12,651 nt of DNA from Phycisphaeraceae bacterium (GTDB lineage Bacteria; Planctomycetota; Phycisphaerae; Phycisphaerales; Phycisphaeraceae): NCBI GenBank assembly GCA_029260675.1, contig JAJDCV010000098.1, positions 1 through 12,651 of the forward strand. The letters are read 5' to 3'. The notes beneath the pieces were generated by a model. That model was not told the origin of the DNA. It did not search any database and was given only the letters and a program-made list of their open reading frames with translations. A program made the position numbers and the translations under genes. Within the stretch, counting starts at the first letter, position 1, and every line of letters begins with the position of its first letter. Below, piece by piece: positions 1-6,251 of the stretch.

Positions 1-93
1 GAAGACAAAATGGTCCAGTCGGTCCTCCCCCTGATCCCCGGATTAAATACCACCGAAAGCCGCTTCGTGACACACAAAGTCACCGTTAAGTAA
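1..93 (+). CDS. C-terminal end of a gene entering from the left, possibly an Lrp/AsnC-type regulator
   Basis: Frame 1 is open from the first base to a TAA at 91-93, giving 30 residues and a stop. The stretch VLPLIPGLNTTESRFVTHKV resembles the last helix and strand of the Lrp/AsnC ligand-binding (RAM) domain, where a 'hydrophobic-x-x-iPGv-x-x-T-x-T' pattern precedes the closing beta strand. That is a family-level recollection from a short fragment, so the assignment is tentative. The coding frame itself is likely real: it stops just before a hairpin at 141-159, and it converges on the minus-strand gene ending at 172. The start and the DNA-binding part, if any, lie outside the window. Confidence 0.45.
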   Translation, partial: EDKMVQSVLPLIPGLNTTESRFVTHKVTVK

Positions 94-138
94 ACACGCC
101 CCGGCTCCCCCGGATCACCCCGCCCCCTCTTACCCCTC

Positions 139-166
139 AGCCCCCGGCTCCGCCGGGGGATCGGAG
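139..166 (+). repeat. REP-like hairpin element, copy 1, between convergent genes
   Basis: The hairpin has two perfect 8-base arms, CCCCCGGC (141-148) and GCCGGGGG (152-159), with a 3-base loop. The element AGCCCC-N7-GCCGGGGGATCGGAG recurs on the minus strand at 9216-9243. No T tract follows on either strand, so it is not a classical intrinsic terminator. Its place between two gene ends (93 and 172) still suggests it may stop or stabilise both transcripts. Confidence 0.5.
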
Positions 167-171
167 TCATT

Positions 172-696
172 TCAATCGTTGGAATTCCTCGGCAGAGACG
201 CGGGCTGAGCAACAGATTCACCATCGTGTGCATCATCCATTATTGCCGCGATCTCTGCCCCGCACTCGGAGCAAGTTGTGGACTCGTCCGGCGTGCCGCG
301 CAGATCGTAGCCGCAGAGCAGGCAGGCGAGTGGGCGGTGTCCCCGTTTTAGCAATGTATTGTGAAGCCAGCGCTTGCGTAAATATTTGTCGATCTTCGAC
401 ACGAATCTGTTGTAGAGCGTGATGTACACGGCTGCGACCCCGATAATGACAATGCCGTGGTAAACAACATTGGCTGCTGAAATGTTGTGTGCGAAGGTAT
501 GCACATAGTAGTACGCGGCCGTGATAAAGATCAGGAGCTCCGGTATCACGACCCAAAACCGCCACGATCGCCACGAGAGACGTGTTCGTCGGATGCAGTC
601 GTTTAAGAACTGCATGCGGTCATTCTCGGGCAGATTCATCAGCTCGGGGAATTGGCCTATGGCCAAATCGATGAAGGATTGATGCCACTTCCGCAT
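172..696 (-). CDS. Membrane protein with C-terminal zinc ribbon, function unknown
   Basis: This 174-residue protein has an N-terminal cytosolic stretch, two hydrophobic segments (about 47-65 and 75-96), a basic linker (about 100-121) and a C-terminal zinc ribbon. The ribbon ligands are C125-x2-C128 in CLLCGYDLRGTP and C142-x2-C145 in TCSECG. The CxxCGYDLRG...CxECG ribbon is, from memory, frequent in Phycisphaerae proteins of unknown role. The start lies 3 bp after the stop of the acyl-CoA synthetase, so the two are almost certainly co-transcribed and perhaps translationally coupled. The ribbon probably faces the cytoplasm, since the positive residues flank the second membrane segment on that side. 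I do not recognise a function; a protein- or nucleic-acid-binding ribbon is the most that can be inferred. Confidence 0.8.
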   Translation of the reverse strand: MRKWHQSFIDLAIGQFPELMNLPENDRMQFLNDCIRRTRLSWRSWRFWVVIPELLIFITAAYYYVHTFAHNISAANVVYHGIVIIGVAAVYITLYNRFVSKIDKYLRKRWLHNTLLKRGHRPLACLLCGYDLRGTPDESTTCSECGAEIAAIMDDAHDGESVAQPASLPRNSND

Positions 697-699
697 GGC

Positions 700-2193
700 T
701 TACTCCGCTTTGAGTGCCCGGCGCATGATTTTTCCGGTGGGGTTGCGCGGCAGTTCATCTAAGACGTGGATCTCTTTAGGCACCTTGAACTGCGCAAGCG
801 ATTCCCGGCAGTGGTTGCGGATGCTGGATTCGTCGAACTCGACATCATCTTCAATCTCGACAAACGCGATCGGCACCTCGCCGCGCATCCCGTCCTGCTT
901 GCCGACCACGGCCGAGGCCTTGACCGATGGGTGGTTGTTCAGGACCTCTTCGATCTCTCGGGGGAAGACGTTCTCGCCGCCGATGATCAGCATTTCTTTT
1001 TTTCGGCCTGTGATGTAGAGGAACCCGTCCTCGTCGAGCTTGCCGATGTCGCCGGTACGGAACGCGCGGATGGGTTTGTTCTGGCCCGGGGGGGTGATCT
1101 GGGTGATGACTTGTTCGGTCTGCTCGTCGAGCTTGTAGTAGCCCTTCATCAGGTTCGGGCCGGTGAGGATGATCTCACCCTCCTCGCCCGGCGGCAGGGG
1201 GGTGTTTTCCGCATCGACGATGATGTTCCCGACCCCCGGCAGCGCCGGCCCCACCGCGTGGCGTTTGTGCCGGTCGAGTGTGGACCAGTTGGTCGCGGGG
1301 GAGGTCTCGGTCAGGCCGTAGCCTTCCAGCAATTTCAGGTTGAAGCGTTCCTGGTAGGCCTCGTAGGTCGCGTCGGGCAGGGGTTCGGCGCCGGACACCG
1401 CCAGGCGGATCGACTTGAAGCTCTCAGGCCCCGCCTTCTTCACCGACAACAGCGCTCCGTACATCGAAGGCACCGCGATAAAAATATCCGGCCGATGCTC
1501 TTCGATCAGCGAGATGATCTTCCGCGGCACGAACCGGGCGGTGTATACCACCTTCGCGCCGATCAACAACGGCATGAGCGTCAGCACGGTTAGCCCGAAG
1601 CTGTGGAACTGAGGCAGCACACCCAGGAACGTCTCGGCCGAGGTGATGTTGGCGTGCTCGACCGCGGCGACGGCGTTGCTGTGCAGGTTGCCATGAGTCA
1701 GCATCACCCCCTTGGGCCGGCCCGACGTCCCGGAGGTATATAGCAGCACCGCCAACTCATCGTCTTTGGGATTCGGTGGCCAGCGCAGCGGCGGCAGCCC
1801 GGTGAACTTCACCTTCTCCAACTCAACCACTCGGACCCCGTCCGGGATCTTTTCCGCCCCGCCGATGAACTCGAGCATCTGGCTGGAGGTGATGAGTGTG
1901 TCGATATCGCTGTCGCCGATGACGTACTCCAGCTCGTCTTCCGCCAGCAGGTAATTCAAAGGCACCGGCACCCGCCCGGCCAGCCATGCACCCAGCACCG
2001 CGATCGGGAACGCCCCGCTGGTCGGCAGCATCACCCCGACGTGGCGTGCATCCGTAGCCCGCTTGATCTCCCGGGCGACAAACCACGCCCCCGCCAGCAG
2101 CTTCCCGTAGCTGTACGACCGGCGGTCGTCGATCACCGCGACACGCCGGGGGTGGCTTAACGCTTGGTACAGGATCGGCCGCAGCAGACTCAT
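700..2193 (-). CDS. Acyl-CoA synthetase (AMP-forming), fatty-acid ligase type
   Basis: This 497-residue enzyme of the ANL (acyl-CoA synthetase/NRPS adenylation/luciferase) superfamily would activate a carboxylic acid with ATP and then transfer it to CoA. The core motifs are present in order: the phosphate-binding loop YTSGTSGRPKGV at 152-163, YGLTETSP at 292-299, the TGD motif at 380-382, the hinge and A8 region GRKKEMLIIGGENVFPREIEE starting at 396, and the catalytic lysine K488 in PTGKIMRRAL. The length is normal and no motif is broken, so it should be active. The closest functional class looks like medium- or long-chain fatty acid:CoA ligases, but the chain length and even the CoA acceptor cannot be read from motifs. 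It is first in an operon with the zinc-ribbon membrane protein and is divergent from the TPR/SPOR lipoprotein. The ribosome binding site is weak (GGGAC about 10 bases upstream). Confidence 0.93.
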   Translation of the reverse strand: MSLLRPILYQALSHPRRVAVIDDRRSYSYGKLLAGAWFVAREIKRATDARHVGVMLPTSGAFPIAVLGAWLAGRVPVPLNYLLAEDELEYVIGDSDIDTLITSSQMLEFIGGAEKIPDGVRVVELEKVKFTGLPPLRWPPNPKDDELAVLLYTSGTSGRPKGVMLTHGNLHSNAVAAVEHANITSAETFLGVLPQFHSFGLTVLTLMPLLIGAKVVYTARFVPRKIISLIEEHRPDIFIAVPSMYGALLSVKKAGPESFKSIRLAVSGAEPLPDATYEAYQERFNLKLLEGYGLTETSPATNWSTLDRHKRHAVGPALPGVGNIIVDAENTPLPPGEEGEIILTGPNLMKGYYKLDEQTEQVITQITPPGQNKPIRAFRTGDIGKLDEDGFLYITGRKKEMLIIGGENVFPREIEEVLNNHPSVKASAVVGKQDGMRGEVPIAFVEIEDDVEFDESSIRNHCRESLAQFKVPKEIHVLDELPRNPTGKIMRRALKAE

Positions 2194-2287
2194 CGGTTAT
2201 TGTCCCAGGTGATAGACCGGACCGTTGCGCTTAAACTATATCAGGCCGGGACGAGTCAAGGTGTCACGACTTCAAGATCAGGGGACC

Positions 2288-3088
2288 ATGAAGATGAACC
2301 GAACCACGATCTACCGCGAACCGATCCTGATCTTCCTGGCGGTCCTGGGGATCATACTGCCGGGCTGCAAGATGAACCGGGGCCCCACGCCGACCGAGAT
2401 GGCGCAGGTCCACTACCAGCGGGGCGACTACGCCAAGGCCCAGACCACCGCGGCCCACGCCGCCGCGACCGCCGGGGGACTGCAGCGCGACCTGGCCCAT
2501 TACATGGCCGGGATGTCCGCCTACCGGCTTCACAATACCGACACCGCGGTGCGCTACCTGCGTGTCGCCGCCACCAGCCGCGACGAGTCGATGGCCGCGG
2601 ATGCGAGTTCGACGCTGGGGCTGATCTATTCCAGTCAGGGCCGCTACGCCGACGCCGCCGATTCACTGCTGCGCAGCGCCAACCTCCACACCGGCGAAGA
2701 CCGGGCCCAGGCGTACTTCTACGCCGGTATCGCACAACAGAAGCTGGGACGCTGGCCCCAGGCGCGGACCAGCCTGCTGTTGGCCCGCCGATCGACACGC
2801 GACCCGGGCCTGGTCAGGCAGGTCGACCAGCAACTGGCGGTCACCGGTTACACGATCCAGGTCGGTGCGTTCGCCAACCTCGCCAACGCCAATAAGGCCG
2901 CCAACCGGTACGCACCTAAAGCCACCTCTGCCAAGGTCGGGGCCGTGCTGGTCAAACCCACGACCCAGAACCACGGCCGAACCGTCAACCTGGTCCAGGT
3001 CGGCCGGTTCGCCACGTTCAGCGCAGCACAATCGGCGCGCAACCGATTGGGCGATCCCGGGGCCGTGATCGTGCCGCTCCAACGTTGA
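2288..3088 (+). CDS. Lipoprotein with TPR repeats and a C-terminal SPOR domain
   Basis: This 266-residue protein starts at the ATG at 2288, which has AGGGGA at 2280-2285; a second ATG at 2294 is spaced better from that site and is an alternative. A hydrophobic N-terminus ends in the lipobox L24-P-G-C27, so it should be lipidated and anchored. Residues about 36-175 form tetratricopeptide-like helical repeats with an ADAADSLLRSANLH-type pattern. A SPOR domain runs from about 187 to 265, beginning YTIQVGAFANLANANKA and with the second half VQVGRFATFSAAQSA. SPOR domains bind denuded glycan strands of peptidoglycan, often at the division site, and TPRs mediate protein contacts. A scaffold tied to the cell wall is therefore likely, though no partner is visible here. 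It is transcribed divergently from the acyl-CoA synthetase and ends 13 bp from the PilZ gene. Confidence 0.88.
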   Translation: MKMNRTTIYREPILIFLAVLGIILPGCKMNRGPTPTEMAQVHYQRGDYAKAQTTAAHAAATAGGLQRDLAHYMAGMSAYRLHNTDTAVRYLRVAATSRDESMAADASSTLGLIYSSQGRYADAADSLLRSANLHTGEDRAQAYFYAGIAQQKLGRWPQARTSLLLARRSTRDPGLVRQVDQQLAVTGYTIQVGAFANLANANKAANRYAPKATSAKVGAVLVKPTTQNHGRTVNLVQVGRFATFSAAQSARNRLGDPGAVIVPLQR

Positions 3089-3101
3089 ATTTCTCGGGTG
3101 C

Positions 3102-3488
3102 TCAGTTATATGAACAGCGGAAGACGAGCTGATCGGTTACCACGCGCGCCAGGCTACTAAGCTGACGCTTCTGATCATCGGCCAGGTCGGCGAACTCCAT
3201 CCCGTAGACGTGCTTTCGGAAGCCGCTGCGTTCGATCCACACAACGCGTGCCATGAGGGTGATTTCGGATTCGTCGCCTTCGTGTTGGACGCTTATCTTC
3301 AAATCGTCCCCAACCTCCATCAGGGGTCGGCCACGCCGCTGCACCCGCATGCCTGAGGCCGACAGATCTACAACCCGCCCGACACAACAGGTCGTCTCCT
3401 CGCACCGCAGCCTGCCATGACGCCGGCGATCACCATCGGCATCGGCCTGGTCTTCCATCATCAGCTTGGGATTGCGGGAGTGCCTCAT
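3102..3488 (-). CDS. PilZ-domain protein, probable c-di-GMP receptor
   Basis: This 128-residue protein is essentially one PilZ domain. Both c-di-GMP signatures are visible: the RxxxR motif R22-R-H-G-R26, and D41-L-S43-A-S-G46 for the (D/N)xSxxG motif. The later strand segments (ISVQHEGDES, LMARVVWIE, YGMEFADL) fit the beta barrel. By family knowledge such single-domain proteins bind c-di-GMP and pass the signal to motility, exopolysaccharide or transcription partners; the partner is unknown here. Cysteines C29, C34 and C35 lie between the two binding motifs, which is unusual and could allow redox or metal effects. The start at 3488 has only a weak ribosome binding site; the adjacent methionines M10 and M11 are possible alternatives and would keep the whole domain. 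Confidence 0.88.
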   Translation of the reverse strand: MRHSRNPKLMMEDQADADGDRRRHGRLRCEETTCCVGRVVDLSASGMRVQRRGRPLMEVGDDLKISVQHEGDESEITLMARVVWIERSGFRKHVYGMEFADLADDQKRQLSSLARVVTDQLVFRCSYN

Positions 3489-3577
3489 ACGCCCGATATC
3501 GGCTAGATACGGCCCGGCATAGGGGCCCGAAAGGACTCATGGCTCGTACCAGTGGTAATACATGACGGTTGTAAGGG

Positions 3578-3637
3578 TCGGGCAACCCGATCGTGTGAAG
3601 ACCGGATCCCAGGAGCTACCGGAGCATCATGGCTCCT
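3578..3637. other. Intergenic hairpins between the PilZ and kinase-like genes
   Basis: The 192-base gap (3489-3680) lies between the two minus-strand genes, upstream of the PilZ start and downstream of the kinase-like stop. It has two short dyads: TCGGG/CCCGA around CAA at 3578-3590, and GGAGC/GCTCC around ATCATG at 3621-3636. Neither has a T tract. They may weakly terminate the kinase-like transcript. I see no convincing promoter. Confidence 0.25.
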
Positions 3638-3680
3638 CTATTCACGAGCAAGCGTCACAGCCCTTCGGTAGCACGCGAGG

Positions 3681-5063
3681 CTATTTAGCGCACTCGGACT
3701 GATCGTCCATCAGCCGTCGGCGGATCCGTTCGATGCCACGCAGCACGTCGTCCGCGGTCTGGAACGCGGCCTCGGCCTGGTCTTTGGGCCTGAGCACCGC
3801 CGCGGTCAGCGACGAGACCGCTTGAGCCTGGACACTGTCCGGATCGTAATCCACCAGGTGAGCGAACTGGGGGTTGTGTGCCGGCTTGTTGATCTGCAAA
3901 GCCAGGTAAAACGTGTCGATCGCCGGGTCGGCTTTCTGGTGGATGCAGGTGAACGACTGGTTGGTGACCTGCCCCTTCTCGAGCATCGCCCCCAGCATCC
4001 GCTGGATCTTGCTGGTCTTCATCATCTCCCCGAACAGGCTGGTGAGCATCGGGCTTTGCGCCAGGTCCTCACCGATCCTCGCCGCCGACCCGAAATCGAC
4101 GAACCCCACCCCCCGCGGCGTGAGCACGAAGTTGTCAAGCCGTAGGTCCAGGTGCATCACCCCCGCGCTGTTGTGCAGGACCGAAAGGAGCTGCGCGCTC
4201 TGACGCGCGAACTCGATCTGCGTCAGCCTCGGCCCACCGGTACGCAGCCAACTCATCGCGAGCCGGCGGACAAAACCGTTGTCGTCCTTCTGCACGCCCA
4301 GCGCTTTGGGGACATGGTGGCAGTACGGCTCGGGCAGTTCGTTCGCAAGGATCTTCAGGATCGCCGCTTCACGGGTCAGGAAAGTCGGGAAGACATTATC
4401 CACCAGCTTGCGCGTGCGCGCCTGGATGTCCTTGTCGCTGGCCTCGGGGCACCGTGTCCGAAGCCGGTATTCCACGTCGGCGTAGGTGGGCACCTCCTTG
4501 CAGACGATGTACCCGTGCTCCGCGCTGGGCTCGGGCATCAACTCGACCTTGTAGGTGAAGCGCTCCGTCACCTGCCCGGGCTGGATCAGGCCAACCTTCC
4601 GTGCCGCGAAGTAGTACACGCACGTCGAGAACCCCGGCAGGCGTATCCCCAGCCGACCGATCCGCGTGTAGGTGGCGGGCGTTTCGAGGATGAACCCCCG
4701 CTTGTTGTCGTAGTCCTGCGCGATCCGCCTGACCCGGTTGCCGTCGCGGTCGGCGTAAACAAACAGCCCGCCCCAGAGCAGCCGGTCGAACACCTCGTCG
4801 GGGAGTCTGGGGTCCTGCCCGCAGGCGAACAGGAAATCCACCGGCGGGCCTTCTTGCCTCGCGGTGCTGCGACCGGACAGGAACCCGTCCATCGAAGGCA
4901 GGTACACCCGACGCACCAATATGTCGATCAATCGATCGCCAAAGGTATGCCGCCCGGTCGCCCGCAGCAGACCGTTCCCGATATGAGCGCGGTCAACACC
5001 AGCCACGGGATTGCCCGCGACAGCCCCACCGCCCGCCACTCGCTTAGGTGTCATGATCCGCAT
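3681..5063 (-). CDS. Protein-kinase-like phosphotransferase with an unusual N-terminal region
   Basis: This is a 460-residue protein. The C-terminal half carries the catalytic motifs of the protein-kinase-like fold: H304-L-D306-L-R-L-D-N311 (catalytic loop, HxDxxxxN) and D323-F-G325 (metal binding). The likely beta-3 lysine is K189 (IVCKEV), and the helix-C glutamate may be E232 (REAAIL). All key residues are present, so activity is plausible. The pattern is closer to lipopolysaccharide/Kdo-type or RIO/APH-like small-molecule kinases than to Ser/Thr receptor kinases. No transmembrane segment or sensor domain is visible. Residues 73-158 (VDFLFACG, VFDRLLWGGLFVYADR, VYYFAARK) look like the second half of a class I methyltransferase without its SAM-binding loop; this is an inference. 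The substrate is unknown. The start is M1 (GGGG 6 bases upstream) or M4. The gene is 271 bp downstream of the M55 peptidase, with its own hairpin-bearing leader. Confidence 0.8.
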   Translation of the reverse strand: MRIMTPKRVAGGGAVAGNPVAGVDRAHIGNGLLRATGRHTFGDRLIDILVRRVYLPSMDGFLSGRSTARQEGPPVDFLFACGQDPRLPDEVFDRLLWGGLFVYADRDGNRVRRIAQDYDNKRGFILETPATYTRIGRLGIRLPGFSTCVYYFAARKVGLIQPGQVTERFTYKVELMPEPSAEHGYIVCKEVPTYADVEYRLRTRCPEASDKDIQARTRKLVDNVFPTFLTREAAILKILANELPEPYCHHVPKALGVQKDDNGFVRRLAMSWLRTGGPRLTQIEFARQSAQLLSVLHNSAGVMHLDLRLDNFVLTPRGVGFVDFGSAARIGEDLAQSPMLTSLFGEMMKTSKIQRMLGAMLEKGQVTNQSFTCIHQKADPAIDTFYLALQINKPAHNPQFAHLVDYDPDSVQAQAVSSLTAAVLRPKDQAEAAFQTADDVLRGIERIRRRLMDDQSECAK

Positions 5064-5089
5064 CGAAGCCCCGTATCGCAGCGCACTCG

Positions 5090-5215
5090 ACCCGGCATCG
5101 CACCGGGTACCGACGAACAGGCTCTCGGTTCACCCATATCCTACACCGCCTCACCGCCCCGGCCCACCCTCAAGGCGAATCACCTTCCCGGGTGCTGCCC
5201 CCGCTCACAGCACCC
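5090..5215 (-). promoter_or_regulatory. Leader hairpins upstream of the kinase-like gene
   Basis: The 271-base gap between the M55 peptidase and the kinase-like gene holds two clean stem-loops. One is ACCCGG (5090-5095) with CCGGGT (5103-5108) and a 7-base loop. The other is GGGTGCTG (5190-5197) with CAGCACCC (5208-5215) and a 10-base loop. The second could terminate the peptidase mRNA but lacks a T tract. Both would lie in the 5' leader of the kinase mRNA if that is read from a promoter upstream or from the peptidase. I found no convincing -35/-10 pair. Confidence 0.3.
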
Positions 5216-5334
5216 CGCTATCCATCGGCCGGATGACGGACGCCTCCCCACCTTGGCACAGTCAAGCCCACGCCATCCCATCAGACCGATAAACCACACC
5301 CCCGCCTTGGATACAGCATTTGTAGAGGTACTGC

Positions 5335-6153
5335 TTAGTAATGCCATACCTGGTTCCACGCGGTCATCCAGTCCTCGGCCACACTCACCGCCTTGAGTGG
5401 ATCGATCAACTCCACGCCCGGCCGCCCCATGAACCGCGACGCCGTATCCACCGTCGACAGGTGCACCGTGATCGTCGTCGGCTTCCCGGGGATATACGGC
5501 CGGGTCCGCTTCTTCGGTAAATCCAGCAACGCTCTTTTCGCACCATCCTCGATCATCTGCCGCGCACGCACCGGCGGGACCTGCCTGGCACTGAAACGCG
5601 ACAGCCCCTTCTTCACCACCACCGCCTCAAGCCCGTCCCCCATAATCTCTTTCGCTTCACGTTCCGTCGCCTCATCCCCCGTCACCATCACCACCGGGCA
5701 GCCGTAGTGCCCGCACAGCGCCGCGTTGATCCCAAACTCACCGACCTCATCATCGTTAAACCAAACGCTCCGCCAGGTGGTCGTCGAGATCGTGTGACAC
5801 ATCACCCCGTCCGGCGTCCCCGCCCGGGCGTGCATCCCCACCATCAACGCCGCGTCACAACCCCGCTCCAGAATCTCCGTGTACCGCCCCCAGGTGTGGT
5901 GCGCCACGAACTCGCAATCCGGGTGCAGGTCTTCCGGGATCAGCGAATTAAACGACATGTCCCCCCCAGCCCCGTGACAATCCACCACCACGATCTCCGT
6001 CGCCCCCGCCGCCTTCGCGCCACGCACCGCCGCGTTGATCTCCTGCGTGTAGAGCCTGCGCCCCTCCTGATACATCGGCGAGCCGTAATTCACCCAGTCC
6101 CAGGTCACGATCCCGCTGACCCCCTCCATATCCGACATGATGAGCACACGCAT
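5335..6153 (-). CDS. M55 family D-aminopeptidase (DppA-like)
   Basis: This 272-residue zinc peptidase resembles Bacillus subtilis DppA, which removes N-terminal D-amino acids such as D-Ala from short peptides. Ligand positions known for DppA are all present: D8 and E10 in SDMEG, H60 in DCHGAGG, H108 in GMHARAGTPDG and E139 in VGEFGINA. The catalytic histidine corresponds to H120 in GVMCHTI. The length matches the family (about 270-280) and no signal peptide is seen, so it is probably cytoplasmic and works on peptides already taken up or released from wall turnover. No dipeptide transporter genes are adjacent, unlike the Bacillus dpp operon. A good ribosome binding site, AAGGA (6160-6164 on the minus strand), lies 6 bases before the ATG. 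It is divergent from the metallophosphoesterase. Confidence 0.93.
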   Translation of the reverse strand: MRVLIMSDMEGVSGIVTWDWVNYGSPMYQEGRRLYTQEINAAVRGAKAAGATEIVVVDCHGAGGDMSFNSLIPEDLHPDCEFVAHHTWGRYTEILERGCDAALMVGMHARAGTPDGVMCHTISTTTWRSVWFNDDEVGEFGINAALCGHYGCPVVMVTGDEATEREAKEIMGDGLEAVVVKKGLSRFSARQVPPVRARQMIEDGAKRALLDLPKKRTRPYIPGKPTTITVHLSTVDTASRFMGRPGVELIDPLKAVSVAEDWMTAWNQVWHY

Positions 6154-6212
6154 GGGTTGTCCTTACGACGGCAGGTTGATCGCCCCGTATTATTCGAGCT
6201 ACATCATACTTT

Positions 6213-6244
6213 TTGGCAAGGCGATGTGTGTCTAGGCGTATAAT
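6213..6244 (+). promoter_or_regulatory. Promoter of the metallophosphoesterase gene, possibly giving a leaderless mRNA
   Basis: A perfect TATAAT lies at 6239-6244, only 7 bases before the ATG at 6252. A start of transcription 6-8 bases after the -10 box would fall at or next to the A of the ATG. A TTGGCA at 6213-6218 is the best -35 candidate, but the 20-base spacer is longer than usual. No Shine-Dalgarno sequence precedes the ATG, which agrees with a leaderless message. Confidence 0.4.
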
Positions 6245-6251
6245 CCGGGCC

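Noticed and set aside
766..1593. Plus-strand open frame (275 codons) opposite the acyl-CoA synthetase
   Set aside because: All ANL motifs are on the minus strand; this frame has no recognisable motif and no ribosome binding site.
2227..2264. TTGACT and TATAGT boxes on the minus strand upstream of the acyl-CoA synthetase
   Set aside because: The spacer is only 13 bases, too short for a sigma-70 promoter.
3629..3688. 19-residue plus-strand open frame with GGAG four bases upstream
   Set aside because: Very short, overlaps the 3' end of the kinase-like gene and sits in a GGAGC/GCTCC dyad that explains the GGAG. No further support.
4152..5396. Long plus-strand open frame (414 codons) opposite the kinase-like gene
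   Set aside because: It is antisense to a frame with clear kinase motifs, its product is Pro/Arg/His-rich without any domain, and it runs through the intergenic region into the M55 gene. It is a G+C-driven shadow.
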